A stretch of DNA of 32,666 bases from Dehalococcoidales bacterium (GTDB lineage Bacteria; Chloroflexota; Dehalococcoidia; Dehalococcoidales; UBA2162). This document shows positions 17,270 through 25,225 of this stretch, piece by piece. Numbering within the stretch: the stretch's first letter is position 1; each line of letters starts with the position of its first letter. A program made the position numbers and the translations under genes. The notes under the pieces were generated by a model that worked only from the letters and a program-made list of their open reading frames with translations, did no database searches and was not told the origin of the DNA. The stretch spans positions 1 through 32,666 of the forward strand of contig JAUYMF010000043.1 of assembly GCA_030698765.1 (NCBI GenBank), in the 5' to 3' direction.

Positions 17270-19597
17270 ATGGAACAGAAAGAGCTAAATTTAGCAGGCC
17301 AATTAAAAGGATTGTGGCGATATAAGTGGACCGTCACTGTTATGGTATTGGTGGCGATAGTGATAGCCGGAGTTTATGCCATGACCAAACCTCCATTGTA
17401 CGAGGCTACGGCGACGGTAATGGTAGAAAGTGAACAGCCAAGCTTGTCATTAACGGCAGGACTTGGAATATCTAACCAGCAGGACGTCGGCAATCAAATC
17501 GAACTGATGAGAAGTCGTACCGTGCTTGAACGTGCAATTAGCCAGCTTGATCCGGAGAAAGTGTCAGACTCTCAGTATTTAGTTTCGGAAATAAATAAGC
17601 TGAGCCATGCTCTTACAATTCAACAAGTAAAAGGCACCAGCCTGCTTGCGGTTACAGTCTCGTCCTCCGACCCTTTGCTGGCTGAGAAACAGGCCAACTC
17701 GGTGGCTGAAGCCTACGTGTATGAAGCTAACAGGGCCAAGCTAGCAGCTATTGAGCAAGGACTTGAGAGAACCACAAGGCAGATAAAGGATCTGAACGAG
17801 AGTAACCTGGATATTTCTCTCAGCACCTCATCGACCCGGTTAGTTGAGCAGACAGAAGCGGCTCTATCGGCTGTTGAAGCGGTGGCTGCGCAAGTGAAAC
17901 AAATGCTGGCGAGGAAACCCGTAATCTCCTCGAGGGTGAACACGCTTTTACCCGATCAGGTAGCTGCTGCGCTCTCTGAAGCGCAGCAGCTTTCCGTCCT
18001 TACTGAGAAACTTCATTTCGGACCTGCTGAGATAGCTGCTATTGAGGCTCGCGCTCGCGCGCTCTCCATAAAGCTTGAGACCATAAATACGCAATTAACC
18101 GAGGCGAGGCGACTTGAACAGGACCCACAAGTTTACAAAATATTAATCGATGTCGAGGAATGGGTTCATGTGGCCATATCTGCCGAGGAAGCAGTTCTGG
18201 CACAGATAACAGCTTTGTCAGCAGCGCAAGCCATGTCATCTGCCGGAACAGAAAAGAGCAATCTGGTTACAGGTCTTGAGTATCGATTGGTTCAGCATTC
18301 CCGCCTCGTCATCTCCAGTTTGGAGACTGCTCATACGAAACTCAGCGAGGCGACCAACTTGAGAACTCAACAACCTGTATTGCTGAGTGCGCTGAATGAG
18401 GAATTGGCGTCTGCCCAGGTGACATTAGAGACGCTTTCACAGAAGTTGGTGCCTTCTGCTTCTGACCGAAGTATTCTCCTGAGTCTGAGGGAGATTTCTG
18501 AGATTGAAATCGGAGTTCGGGCGACCGCTAAGAAGCTGAGTGCACTGCTTGCCCGAACGGATCAGGTGCGCGCTGACATCTTCGACCCGGAACTTAATGA
18601 AGAGATGCTCAAGATGAGAAGCTTACTAAGCGCGGCTAGCGATGCGGTTTGGGATTTGCCTGATGTTATAGCCAGCATCGGCGAAGGAGGGGGAGGCAGG
18701 CTTGGCTATGCTGCACTGGACAGGCTAAGACAGGACCTGCAACTGACTCTATTGACCAACGATAGCAGTGCGATCAGAGTAGTGGACAAGGCGGTTGTCC
18801 GGTATGTAGACGCAGGCATGTTTGCCCGTTACAGGAGCGTCGTCCTGGCCGCCATCGCTGCTCTGCTCCTGGGAGTCATGATTGCCCTGTTGCTGCAACG
18901 TCTTGACCGTAGAGTTCGGGATGAACCGGAAATGTCCGATTACCTGGGTCTCCCGCTACTTGGTCGCATCTCGGCGACGATTTCGAATCCTCATTCCCCC
19001 TCAGTGCTGGAAAGTAAAGACCCTTATTATCTGGAAACCTTCCGAACTCTGAGGACAAATCTCGATATGGATTCCTGGCATGGGCGTGTTCTCCTTGTCA
19101 CCAGCCCGGCGCAAGGAGAGGGTAAGACAACCGTGGCTTCCAACCTGGCAAGGGTAGTGGCTTTGCAGGGTCGCCGGGTGCTGCTCATAGATGGCAGTTT
19201 GCGGAAACCCGACCTTGCTGAAAGCATGGGCCTGGTGGAAACGGCCGGTTTACCGGAAGTCTTCCAGAGCGACGATGAACTGCTGGGCTTGGTAAGCCGG
19301 GTAGATGGCGTCGATGTCATTGCTTCCAAAACCTTATCAGCGGGGTCAGCTGAAATACTTTCATCTCCTCAGATGCGCGCGCTTTTTGAAAAGGCGAGGC
19401 AGACTTATGACGTCGTGATTGTGGACAGCGCCCCCGTAGATGAAACTGCTGATACCAGAATCCTGGCCAGGAATGCGGATGAAGCGCTGATGGTTCTCCA
19501 ACCGGATGTCTCAATGATAGACCGGGCTAAAGAGGCCACGGTAGCTTTGAAGAATGCGGGCGTAAGGATAAATGGCTTCATCTTCAATAGACGATAG
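17270..19597 (+). CDS. Wzz-type polysaccharide co-polymerase fused to BY-kinase domain
   Basis: This is a 775-aa bitopic membrane protein. A cytoplasmic N-terminus is followed by a first helix (VTVMVLVAIVIAGVYAM, about 22-38) and a Wzz domain (LYEATATVMVES). A very long external region of about 450 residues, rich in Ala/Glu/Leu heptads, is probably coiled coil. The second helix lies at about 524-545. The C-terminal kinase carries Walker A SPAQGEGKTT (K619), Walker A' LLIDGSLRKPD (D641) and Walker B VVIVDSAP (D719). The C-terminus ends FIFNRR, without the Tyr cluster that normally autophosphorylates. It probably sets chain length and synthesis of the locus polysaccharide. AGGAGGT precedes the ATG. 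Confidence 0.9.
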   Translation: MEQKELNLAGQLKGLWRYKWTVTVMVLVAIVIAGVYAMTKPPLYEATATVMVESEQPSLSLTAGLGISNQQDVGNQIELMRSRTVLERAISQLDPEKVSDSQYLVSEINKLSHALTIQQVKGTSLLAVTVSSSDPLLAEKQANSVAEAYVYEANRAKLAAIEQGLERTTRQIKDLNESNLDISLSTSSTRLVEQTEAALSAVEAVAAQVKQMLARKPVISSRVNTLLPDQVAAALSEAQQLSVLTEKLHFGPAEIAAIEARARALSIKLETINTQLTEARRLEQDPQVYKILIDVEEWVHVAISAEEAVLAQITALSAAQAMSSAGTEKSNLVTGLEYRLVQHSRLVISSLETAHTKLSEATNLRTQQPVLLSALNEELASAQVTLETLSQKLVPSASDRSILLSLREISEIEIGVRATAKKLSALLARTDQVRADIFDPELNEEMLKMRSLLSAASDAVWDLPDVIASIGEGGGGRLGYAALDRLRQDLQLTLLTNDSSAIRVVDKAVVRYVDAGMFARYRSVVLAAIAALLLGVMIALLLQRLDRRVRDEPEMSDYLGLPLLGRISATISNPHSPSVLESKDPYYLETFRTLRTNLDMDSWHGRVLLVTSPAQGEGKTTVASNLARVVALQGRRVLLIDGSLRKPDLAESMGLVETAGLPEVFQSDDELLGLVSRVDGVDVIASKTLSAGSAEILSSPQMRALFEKARQTYDVVIVDSAPVDETADTRILARNADEALMVLQPDVSMIDRAKEATVALKNAGVRINGFIFNRR

Positions 19598-19630
19598 CCA
19601 TGGGAAGTAACAGGTTACTCTGAGGAATGT

Positions 19631-20710
19631 ATGACAAAATCAAGCATAAAACGGATCAGCTTTGGCCAGTTCGGCGAGAACCTGCGCCGGGAGCACGGGG
19701 AACACCGGAAACCTGTGAAGGGTAGCCTGGAACTGACGCTACGCTGCAACCTGAACTGTGTCCACTGTTACGGCCGTCTTCCGTTACAGGATAGGCAGGT
19801 AATGAATTGCGAACTCTCCCTTAAGGAGATCTGCTCTTTGCTGGAAGAAGCTGCTGAAGCAGGGTGTATGTGGCTATTGATAACCGGAGGCGAACCGCTT
19901 ATCCGCCCCGACTTTTTGGAAATATACACATACGCGAAGCTGAAAGGTTTCCTTATTACCCTGTTTACTAATGCTACTCTCCTCACCGACGAACTGGCTG
20001 ATTACCTCCAGGAATACTCTCCTTACCGGGTAGAAATATCGTTATACGGGACAACCAGCGAGACTCACGATAAGGTGACCCGGGTTCCTGGCTCCTTCCG
20101 CCGTTCAGTTGAAGGGGTCCACCGGTTACTGGAACGCGGAATACCACTTAATCTTAAGACAATGGCGATGACCATCAACCGTCATGAAATCCGTAATCTT
20201 CAGGACTTCGCGCAAAGTCTCGGAGTAAAATTCAGGTATGATCCTATAGTAAATGCAGCCTTTAATGGTTCCCGGGAGCCGGTTAATTTCAGATTGACAC
20301 CAGAAGAAGTAGTGGCACTGGACCTTTCCGATGACAAGCGGGTAGGAGCTTTTCAGGAAGTCTGTCAGAAATTCGGAGGTATTCCCGAGGTAGATACTAT
20401 TTTTGGCTGTGGAGCCGGTCTCTACAACTTTCATGTCGATCCTTATGGTCAGATGTCCATTTGCATGACTGCCCGTTGGCCTAGCTACGACCTGAGACAC
20501 GGCTCCTTGCAGGAGGGCTTCTATTCCTTCTTCCCCGAGCTAAGGTCCCGTAAACCTGAATCAGACTATCCTTGCGGTCGTTGTGAGCTACACTCCCTGT
20601 GTGGTAACTGTCCGGGCTCTGCTTATGCCGAATGTGGTGACCTGGAGGCTGTGGTCAATTATTATTGCCAGATAGCTCATCAAAGAGCGAAGGCATTTGG
20701 ATTGAAATAA
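19631..20710 (+). CDS. Radical SAM/SPASM peptide-modifying enzyme
   Basis: This is a 359-aa radical S-adenosylmethionine enzyme. The cluster motif CNLNCVHC (C39, C43, C46) binds the catalytic [4Fe-4S], and TGGEPLIRPDF is the SAM-binding GGE segment. The C-terminal SPASM domain has C260, C278, C315, C318, C324, C327, C335 and C346, enough for auxiliary iron-sulfur clusters. Enzymes of this architecture (PqqE, anaerobic sulfatase-maturing enzymes, sactisynthases) modify side chains of peptides or proteins. No RRE/PqqD domain is seen at its N-terminus. A short peptide gene begins 65 nt downstream with a strong ribosome-binding site, making it the likely substrate (inference). It starts 33 nt after the Wzz/kinase stop. 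Confidence 0.93.
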   Translation: MTKSSIKRISFGQFGENLRREHGEHRKPVKGSLELTLRCNLNCVHCYGRLPLQDRQVMNCELSLKEICSLLEEAAEAGCMWLLITGGEPLIRPDFLEIYTYAKLKGFLITLFTNATLLTDELADYLQEYSPYRVEISLYGTTSETHDKVTRVPGSFRRSVEGVHRLLERGIPLNLKTMAMTINRHEIRNLQDFAQSLGVKFRYDPIVNAAFNGSREPVNFRLTPEEVVALDLSDDKRVGAFQEVCQKFGGIPEVDTIFGCGAGLYNFHVDPYGQMSICMTARWPSYDLRHGSLQEGFYSFFPELRSRKPESDYPCGRCELHSLCGNCPGSAYAECGDLEAVVNYYCQIAHQRAKAFGLK

Positions 20711-20775
20711 TCATATGCGGAGGCTATACTAAAATGAGGGTACAAAAGCGAACAAATAAAAATAGGAGGGATAAT

Positions 20776-20967
20776 ATGGAAAGGAACAGGAAGCATTATC
20801 AGAAACCGGAAGTGACGCAAGTAAGCCTGGTGCCGGAAGAGGCTGTCCTCGAAGTCTGTAAGAATCACGAGGTTGATACCAATGATCCCGCACAGGGCGA
20901 CCCCTATCGTTGCAGCTGGCCAGCCGGGGTTGGAGGCGGGGTCTGCCGAGGCGTTTCCGGCTCCTGA
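20776..20967 (+). CDS. Precursor-like short peptide of a radical SAM cassette (putative RiPP)
   Basis: This 63-aa peptide has a hydrophilic leader-like N-terminus (YQKPEVTQVSLVPEEAVLEV, residues 8-27), then Cys28, an acidic stretch, and a Cys/Gly-rich end. The cysteines are at 28, 46 and 57; the tail runs CSWPAGVGGGVCRGVSGS and ends in Ser. The KPE-x-x-x-V-x-L-x-PEEAVL pattern resembles short peptides encoded next to radical SAM/SPASM genes. AGGAGGG (20764-20770) lies 5 nt before ATG 20776 and decides the start; an in-frame ATG at 20734 with a GGAGG 10 nt upstream would add 14 basic residues. It lies between the radical SAM and HprK-like genes. No exporter or protease is visible. Function and cleavage site are unknown. 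Confidence 0.75.
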   Translation: MERNRKHYQKPEVTQVSLVPEEAVLEVCKNHEVDTNDPAQGDPYRCSWPAGVGGGVCRGVSGS

Positions 20968-21087
20968 ATACCGTAACTGAACTCCATATATCAGAACAGG
21001 TTGAAAGACAGATGACTGACGTTTGTTTAACCTGCAGGTCTGAATGTAGAGTAAGTTTTCGGGTTACCGAAAGGAGAGAAAACGGCA

Positions 21088-21969
21088 ATGCTAAGAACAA
21101 CGCCTCTTGCTACTCAACGGCTGAACCTGTCTTTAGGCGGTATCATCTTCTCATTAGTCAGCAATTGTAGTCCTGATCTGACTCTCAGTTATAACCACGA
21201 AGCATTCGTAGTTTCTGGAGGTGAGCCGGACGTACTCTTACAAGCTGAATACGGAAGTGTCCCTGACCTGGAGTTTGAGGATGCCCTCTTTCAGACTAAT
21301 GGCGTATGGAGACTTTTCAAAAGCGGAGGCAAGCTGGTTTATTATTTCCATGCCTGGGAACTTGATGACACTCCGTATAAGATAGCTGTCATGGAACCTG
21401 ACTTTCAGGCTGGCACGATATATAGTCGGGCAACAGAGTCGAAGAAGGATAAATGCTTCAGCCCGCTTAACTACCCGCTGGATGAACTGCTGATAGCAGG
21501 CAGACTATCCAGAGGTAACGGGATATTGGTACACGCCTGCGGGGTAGAGTGCCGTGGGCGAGGATTGTTATTTCTCGGCACCTCTGGAGCAGGGAAGACG
21601 ACTTTATCAAGGTTGTGGGATGGCGAATCTGGAATTACTATTTTCAGTGATGATCGTATCATCGTTAGAGACATGGGTGATAGCTATCAGATGTATGGGA
21701 CTCCCTGGCATGGAGATGCCGAAATTGCTTCGCCACTGAGTGTCCCGCTGGAAAGCATATTCTTTCTCGTTCATGACCAAAAAAACCGGTTGACTCCAGT
21801 TCAGCCGGTTGATGCTGCTTCTCGTATCCTGGTTCGCTCTTTCCCCACCTTCTGGGATGCCGGCGGGATGGATTATACTCTGGGGCTCTGTGAACGGCTC
21901 AGCTCCAAGGTGCCTTGCTTTGAGCTAGGTTTCCTGCCCGACAAGCGTGTCATAGATTTATTGAGGTGA
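21088..21969 (+). CDS. HprK-like (HPr kinase-related) serine kinase
   Basis: This is a 293-aa protein whose C-terminal half has the HPr kinase/phosphatase fold. The P-loop is GTSGAGKTT (G164 to K170), followed by the FSDDR acidic motif (D188, D189) and GTPWHGDAE. The N-terminal half is not the usual HprK N-domain. It is a beta-rich segment typical of HprK-related proteins in exopolysaccharide and peptide-modification loci. A homologous kinase in the paeninodin lasso cluster phosphorylates the C-terminal Ser of its precursor; the peptide encoded just upstream also ends in Ser. The ATG has AAGGAGAG upstream. The stop overlaps the next gene by 4 nt (GTGA). An HPr protein target is unlikely, since no PTS gene is near. 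Confidence 0.85.
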   Translation: MLRTTPLATQRLNLSLGGIIFSLVSNCSPDLTLSYNHEAFVVSGGEPDVLLQAEYGSVPDLEFEDALFQTNGVWRLFKSGGKLVYYFHAWELDDTPYKIAVMEPDFQAGTIYSRATESKKDKCFSPLNYPLDELLIAGRLSRGNGILVHACGVECRGRGLLFLGTSGAGKTTLSRLWDGESGITIFSDDRIIVRDMGDSYQMYGTPWHGDAEIASPLSVPLESIFFLVHDQKNRLTPVQPVDAASRILVRSFPTFWDAGGMDYTLGLCERLSSKVPCFELGFLPDKRVIDLLR

Positions 21970-22328
21970 AACGAAGCGCCATAGTACTTATCTTGTGGAC
22001 ACTGATCCTTCTGGGGCTGTTACTGGCCCCGTTTAGTGACGCCCGGATACCAGCCGTTAACGGATTCAGGTTTGACAAAATTGCTCATTTCGGGCTGTTC
22101 TTCATCACCGGGGTGGTTACTGTCTATGGTGCGGGGTTCTCTCGTTTCCGGGACCGGCTTAGGCTCGGACTCATATTCGGCCTGCTGCTGGCTATGGGCA
22201 CTGAGGTTGCGCAGTTTTTCATTCCTCTCCGTCATGCGGATTTCTATGACCTCCTTGCGGATATAGCTGGCTTGAGCCTGGGACTGATATTTTCAGCGCT
22301 GTTTCACCGCAGGGCTAACGTTCAATAG
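21966..22328 (+). CDS. VanZ family membrane protein
   Basis: This is a 120-aa membrane protein with about four helices and the VanZ signature: FDKIAHFGLFF near the start, then GTEVAQFFIPLRHADFYDLLAD followed by a Gly-rich last helix. The GTG start overlaps the stop of the HprK-like gene (GTGA), so translation is coupled. VanZ-like proteins occur in teicoplanin resistance, in exopolysaccharide loci and near exosortases. Their biochemical role is unsettled. Here it may help handle a lipid-linked or membrane-bound product of the cassette (inference). The following 141 nt hold only a short CCTCC-CA-GGAGG palindrome and no gene. Confidence 0.88.
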   Translation: MKRSAIVLILWTLILLGLLLAPFSDARIPAVNGFRFDKIAHFGLFFITGVVTVYGAGFSRFRDRLRLGLIFGLLLAMGTEVAQFFIPLRHADFYDLLADIAGLSLGLIFSALFHRRANVQ

Positions 22329-22469
22329 GCTTCGCGGCTTTATTCCTTTATTTAGTTATCTTAAATTGCCTCCCAGGAGGTAACGCTCCCCGGGGTTGTT
22401 TCCGGTATCCGGTCTTGCCGCCTATTTTGGGGACAATCATGATGTTGTCTTTCAGTTCATGGTAAAGGA

Positions 22470-23330
22470 ATGCTTGTGACCGTCATTCAAGCTGTCATAC
22501 TTGGTATTGTCCAGGGTGTCACAGAGTTTGTCCCCATCTCAAGTTCGGCGCATCTCATTATTGTGCCCTGGTTGTTTCATTGGAACGAACCGGGTATAGC
22601 TTTTGATGTGGCGCTGCATCTGGGAACACTGGTAGCATTGCTCTGGTTTTTTCAGGCAGATTGGAGGAAGCTGGTTAGAGCTGGGTTTGCCAGTATTAAT
22701 GAGCGAAAGATAGGCGCTGATCCAGAACGGCGGCTGGCATGGTTGTTGATTATCGGCACTATTCCCGGCATCATCGTCGGTATGCTGGCTGAAAGCACAA
22801 TTGAAGAGTTGTTTCATCAGCCAGGTACGCCGCACTCTTCTCAAGCCATAATAATTATGGCGATTGTGATCGCCCTGCTGGGCGTCGTGTTGTTCGTGGC
22901 AGAATGGAAGGCCCGTCATATCAGAAATCTTTTCTCAATTCGCCTAAAGGATTCTGTCCTGATAGGGCTTGCCCAGGCATTGGCTATTTTCCCTGGCGTA
23001 TCCCGCTCGGGAAGCACCATTACCGCCGGCCTGGCGTTAGGACTACAGCGGGAAGTTGCAGCCCGCTATTCCTTTCTCCTGGCGGCACCGATCGTGGTAG
23101 GCGCGGGTGTCAAAAGCCTTTTCAGTATTTATGGTGAACTGAAAGCAGGGCTGATGGTGCAGGCAGAACTGGTCATGTTTGCGGCTGGTTTTATTGCCGC
23201 CGCTATCAGTGGCTACCTGTGCATCAAATTCCTGCTGCGTTACCTCCAGAAGAATTCTACAAACGTATTCGTATATTATCGCTGGCTACTTGCCGTGCTA
23301 ATTATCATTGTCGTACTGGTTCGGGGTTAA
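22470..23330 (+). CDS. uppP: Undecaprenyl-diphosphate phosphatase UppP (BacA family)
   Basis: This is a polytopic membrane enzyme that dephosphorylates undecaprenyl diphosphate to recycle the lipid carrier for peptidoglycan and surface polysaccharide; overproduction gives bacitracin resistance in other bacteria. Both family signatures are intact: GVTEFVPISSSAH with E19, and PGVSRSGST at 175-183 with the catalytic Arg. The 286-aa length and roughly eight helices are normal. ATG 22470 has GTAAAGG upstream. Its place here fits the demand for carrier lipid made by the flippase/Wzz system. Confidence 0.95.
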   Translation: MLVTVIQAVILGIVQGVTEFVPISSSAHLIIVPWLFHWNEPGIAFDVALHLGTLVALLWFFQADWRKLVRAGFASINERKIGADPERRLAWLLIIGTIPGIIVGMLAESTIEELFHQPGTPHSSQAIIIMAIVIALLGVVLFVAEWKARHIRNLFSIRLKDSVLIGLAQALAIFPGVSRSGSTITAGLALGLQREVAARYSFLLAAPIVVGAGVKSLFSIYGELKAGLMVQAELVMFAAGFIAAAISGYLCIKFLLRYLQKNSTNVFVYYRWLLAVLIIIVVLVRG

Positions 23331-23474
23331 AATAACGGTCTTGTCTACTTTCAGTTATTGCAGGTGGCGTAGAATGCTGTACTACTAGCTTAAACAAGAG
23401 ACTGGCAGGGATAATCTTCGCCGGGCCGCTGACTACTACGGCTATCCGAGGCGGGCACGGGTACGGAGGTAAAA

Positions 23475-24029
23475 ATGAGACCGCTACTTGTCATATTGCT
23501 GCTGATGGTCACATTCAGGCTGGGTGAGGCCTGGTACGAGTACAAGCTGGAACCAGAAGTTGTGCAAGTTGTGAAGGTAGTTACCGTGAAGGTGGAGAAG
23601 CCGGTTATCGTTGAGCACAACCGGGAGATAGTAACGCCGGTCTACATTGACAAGCCTGTTCTCATTGAGGACGCGGTTAGCAAGGAAGCACCGATACCTC
23701 AGAGATTCCGTGAATTTGAAAGTGTTGAAGAACTGGAAGCATGGTTATATTTCGTTGACCTGATGCCGGTGAAGCTCATAGCCAGTGAGGGTATATTGTC
23801 AATAGACAGGCTGGACTGTGACGAGTGGGCGATAAGCTTGCAGTTGAACGCTCTGGAGCAAGGATTGCTGGTGTCAACGCAGCTTATTGAAAACGGGAAT
23901 ATCTTTGGGACTAATGTTGGTGACTTCACAGACCCCCACCTGGGTAACCTGACTATTATCGGGAATGAGATTTATTACATAGGATCTATTCCACCTTACG
24001 ATGTTGTCAAGGTGGCGGAGAGGGATTGA
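23475..24029 (+). CDS. Small secreted or anchored protein, possibly transglutaminase-like
   Basis: I do not recognise this 184-aa protein with certainty. It begins with a hydrophobic signal or anchor (MRPLLVILLLMVTFRLGEAW). A beta/charged segment with repeated valine-rich pairs follows (VVKVVTVKVEKPVIV). From about residue 110, DCDEWAISLQLNALEQG and, about 35 residues later, DPHLGNLTIIGNEIYYI resemble the Cys and His regions of small transglutaminase-like or papain-like proteins (weak, by eye). CGGAGG a few nt before the ATG is a strong ribosome-binding site. The preceding 144 nt contain an open stretch encoding about 24 residues without a start codon, ending just before this ATG, possibly a remnant. 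Confidence 0.6.
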   Translation: MRPLLVILLLMVTFRLGEAWYEYKLEPEVVQVVKVVTVKVEKPVIVEHNREIVTPVYIDKPVLIEDAVSKEAPIPQRFREFESVEELEAWLYFVDLMPVKLIASEGILSIDRLDCDEWAISLQLNALEQGLLVSTQLIENGNIFGTNVGDFTDPHLGNLTIIGNEIYYIGSIPPYDVVKVAERD

Positions 24030-24090
24030 GGATAAGCGGTATCCTTAACACGGCCGGGTTACCAAAAACTTGAGGAGTCTGCAAAAAAGA

Positions 24091-25020
24091 ATGAATAATA
24101 AAAACGTGGTTGTCACCGGTGGCGCCGGATTTATCGGCTCGCACCTTGCCGAGACTTTGGCAAGACAGGATTATGAAGTCATTGTTCTTGATGACCTGTC
24201 TACAGGCAAGCTCAATAACCTGGAGCAATGTCACCATGAAGTCGAGTTTGTTGAAGGCAGCATTACTGATGCTGTTCTTCTCTCGAAACTATTCCAGGGT
24301 GTTGACTATGTTCTCCATCTGGCGGCTATCCCCAGCGTACCGCGAAGCATAGATACCCCCAGAGCCAGCCATGACGTCAACGTAACCGGAACACTGAATG
24401 TACTCCTGGCCGCCACACAAAATAAGGTCAAGAAAGTAGTATACGCATCCTCATCGTCTGTTTACGGTGATACTCCCACACTGCCCAAGAACGAAGAGAT
24501 GACACCCCGTCCCTTGTCTCCGTATGCGGCAGGTAAGCTTGCCGCCGAGAGCTACTGCCGGGTCTTCAGAGAGGTTTACCAGTTGCCTACTATTTGTCTC
24601 AGGTACTTTAATGTCTATGGTCCGCGCCAGGACCCGAACTCGCAATACGCTGCGGCAATCCCCAAGTTCATCAGTATGGCCCGGGAAGGGAAGCCTCCTG
24701 TCATTTTCGGAGATGGTGAACAGACCAGAGATTTCACTTTTGTCAGGGATGTTGTCAATGCCAATATTATGGCGATGCGAAGCGACGTTTGTGGAGTATT
24801 CAATGTCAGCCGGGGAGAGAGCATAACCATAAACCGGTTGGTGGAACTTATCATGGAGCAAATGGGCGAAAAGACATCACCCGTTCATCAGGAGCCAAGG
24901 AAGGGGGACATCAAACACAGCCTGGCGGATATTTCTAAAGCCAGAGCTTTTGGCTATGAACCAAAACATGATTTGCAGGATGGATTAGCGGAAACGCTAA
25001 AATGGTTTAATGGCAGATAG
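24091..25020 (+). CDS. UDP-glucose 4-epimerase-like NAD-dependent epimerase
   Basis: This is a 309-aa extended SDR. VVVTGGAGFIGSHL binds NAD, and LDDLSTG is the usual ribose-binding segment. YAAGK (Y145, K149) is the catalytic pair. RYFNVYGPRQDP and IFGDGEQTRDFTFV are typical of UDP-GlcNAc or UDP-glucose 4-epimerases. ATG 24091 is preferred to the TTG at 24070; GAGGAG at 24072-24077 is a little far from it. It is the last gene of the polysaccharide region and is followed by a strong terminator. It is clearly distinct from the two other epimerases of the window, so at least three nucleotide-sugar steps are encoded. Exact substrate unknown. Confidence 0.92.
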   Translation: MNNKNVVVTGGAGFIGSHLAETLARQDYEVIVLDDLSTGKLNNLEQCHHEVEFVEGSITDAVLLSKLFQGVDYVLHLAAIPSVPRSIDTPRASHDVNVTGTLNVLLAATQNKVKKVVYASSSSVYGDTPTLPKNEEMTPRPLSPYAAGKLAAESYCRVFREVYQLPTICLRYFNVYGPRQDPNSQYAAAIPKFISMAREGKPPVIFGDGEQTRDFTFVRDVVNANIMAMRSDVCGVFNVSRGESITINRLVELIMEQMGEKTSPVHQEPRKGDIKHSLADISKARAFGYEPKHDLQDGLAETLKWFNGR

Positions 25021-25037
25021 ATCATACCGTACAAAGT

Positions 25038-25066
25038 TGTTATCCGGGTATGGCGCCAGGATAACA
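25038..25066. repeat. Inverted repeat TGTTATCC...GGATAACA
   Basis: Eight-base perfect arms (25038-25045 and 25059-25066) flank a 13-nt spacer containing GGTATGGCGCC. It lies in the 3' region of the last epimerase gene, upstream of the terminator. A related word, GTACAAGAATGTTATCCGGCGCCAT, partly shared with this site, occurs at 13089-13113, also in a gap just after a gene. Confidence 0.5.
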
Positions 25067-25130
25067 TAGTCTCTGCTGCGGTAAAGCTCTGTCGCCCTGA
25101 TTATTGAAACAAAAAGTAACCGTGCTCTTG

Positions 25131-25167
25131 ACCGCCTACCTTTTGCGAGGTAGGCGGTCTTTTTTTG
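25131..25167 (+). terminator. Rho-independent terminator
   Basis: A perfect 10-bp stem, ACCGCCTACC (25131-25140) with GGTAGGCGGT (25149-25158), has an 8-nt loop and is followed at once by C and a run of seven T. It ends the + strand polysaccharide transcript. The minus strand has no T run next to the stem, so it should not stop the converging hydrolase transcript efficiently. Confidence 0.92.
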
Positions 25168-25225
25168 TGAAGTCCTGATTTCCTTCCATCTCATTCCCGG
25201 CCTTTCACCACAGAGCCAGTCTTGC

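Noticed and set aside
20734-20775. Longer start for the precursor peptide at ATG 20734
   Set aside because: A GGAGG lies 10 nt upstream, so it is possible, but the AGGAGGG 5 nt before ATG 20776 is much stronger and the extra 14 residues are only basic filler.
21012-21170. Short Cys-containing frame (MTDVCLTCRSEC...) between the peptide and kinase genes
   Set aside because: It has only a weak purine stretch upstream and runs about 80 nt into the HprK-like gene in another frame, so it is more likely chance than a second precursor.
6558-21969. A complete lasso-peptide cluster
   Set aside because: The asparagine-synthase homologue is 12 kb from the peptide gene, no lasso peptidase or RRE protein is present, and the peptide core lacks a clear Gly1 with Asp/Glu at 7-9 after a Thr-containing leader end.
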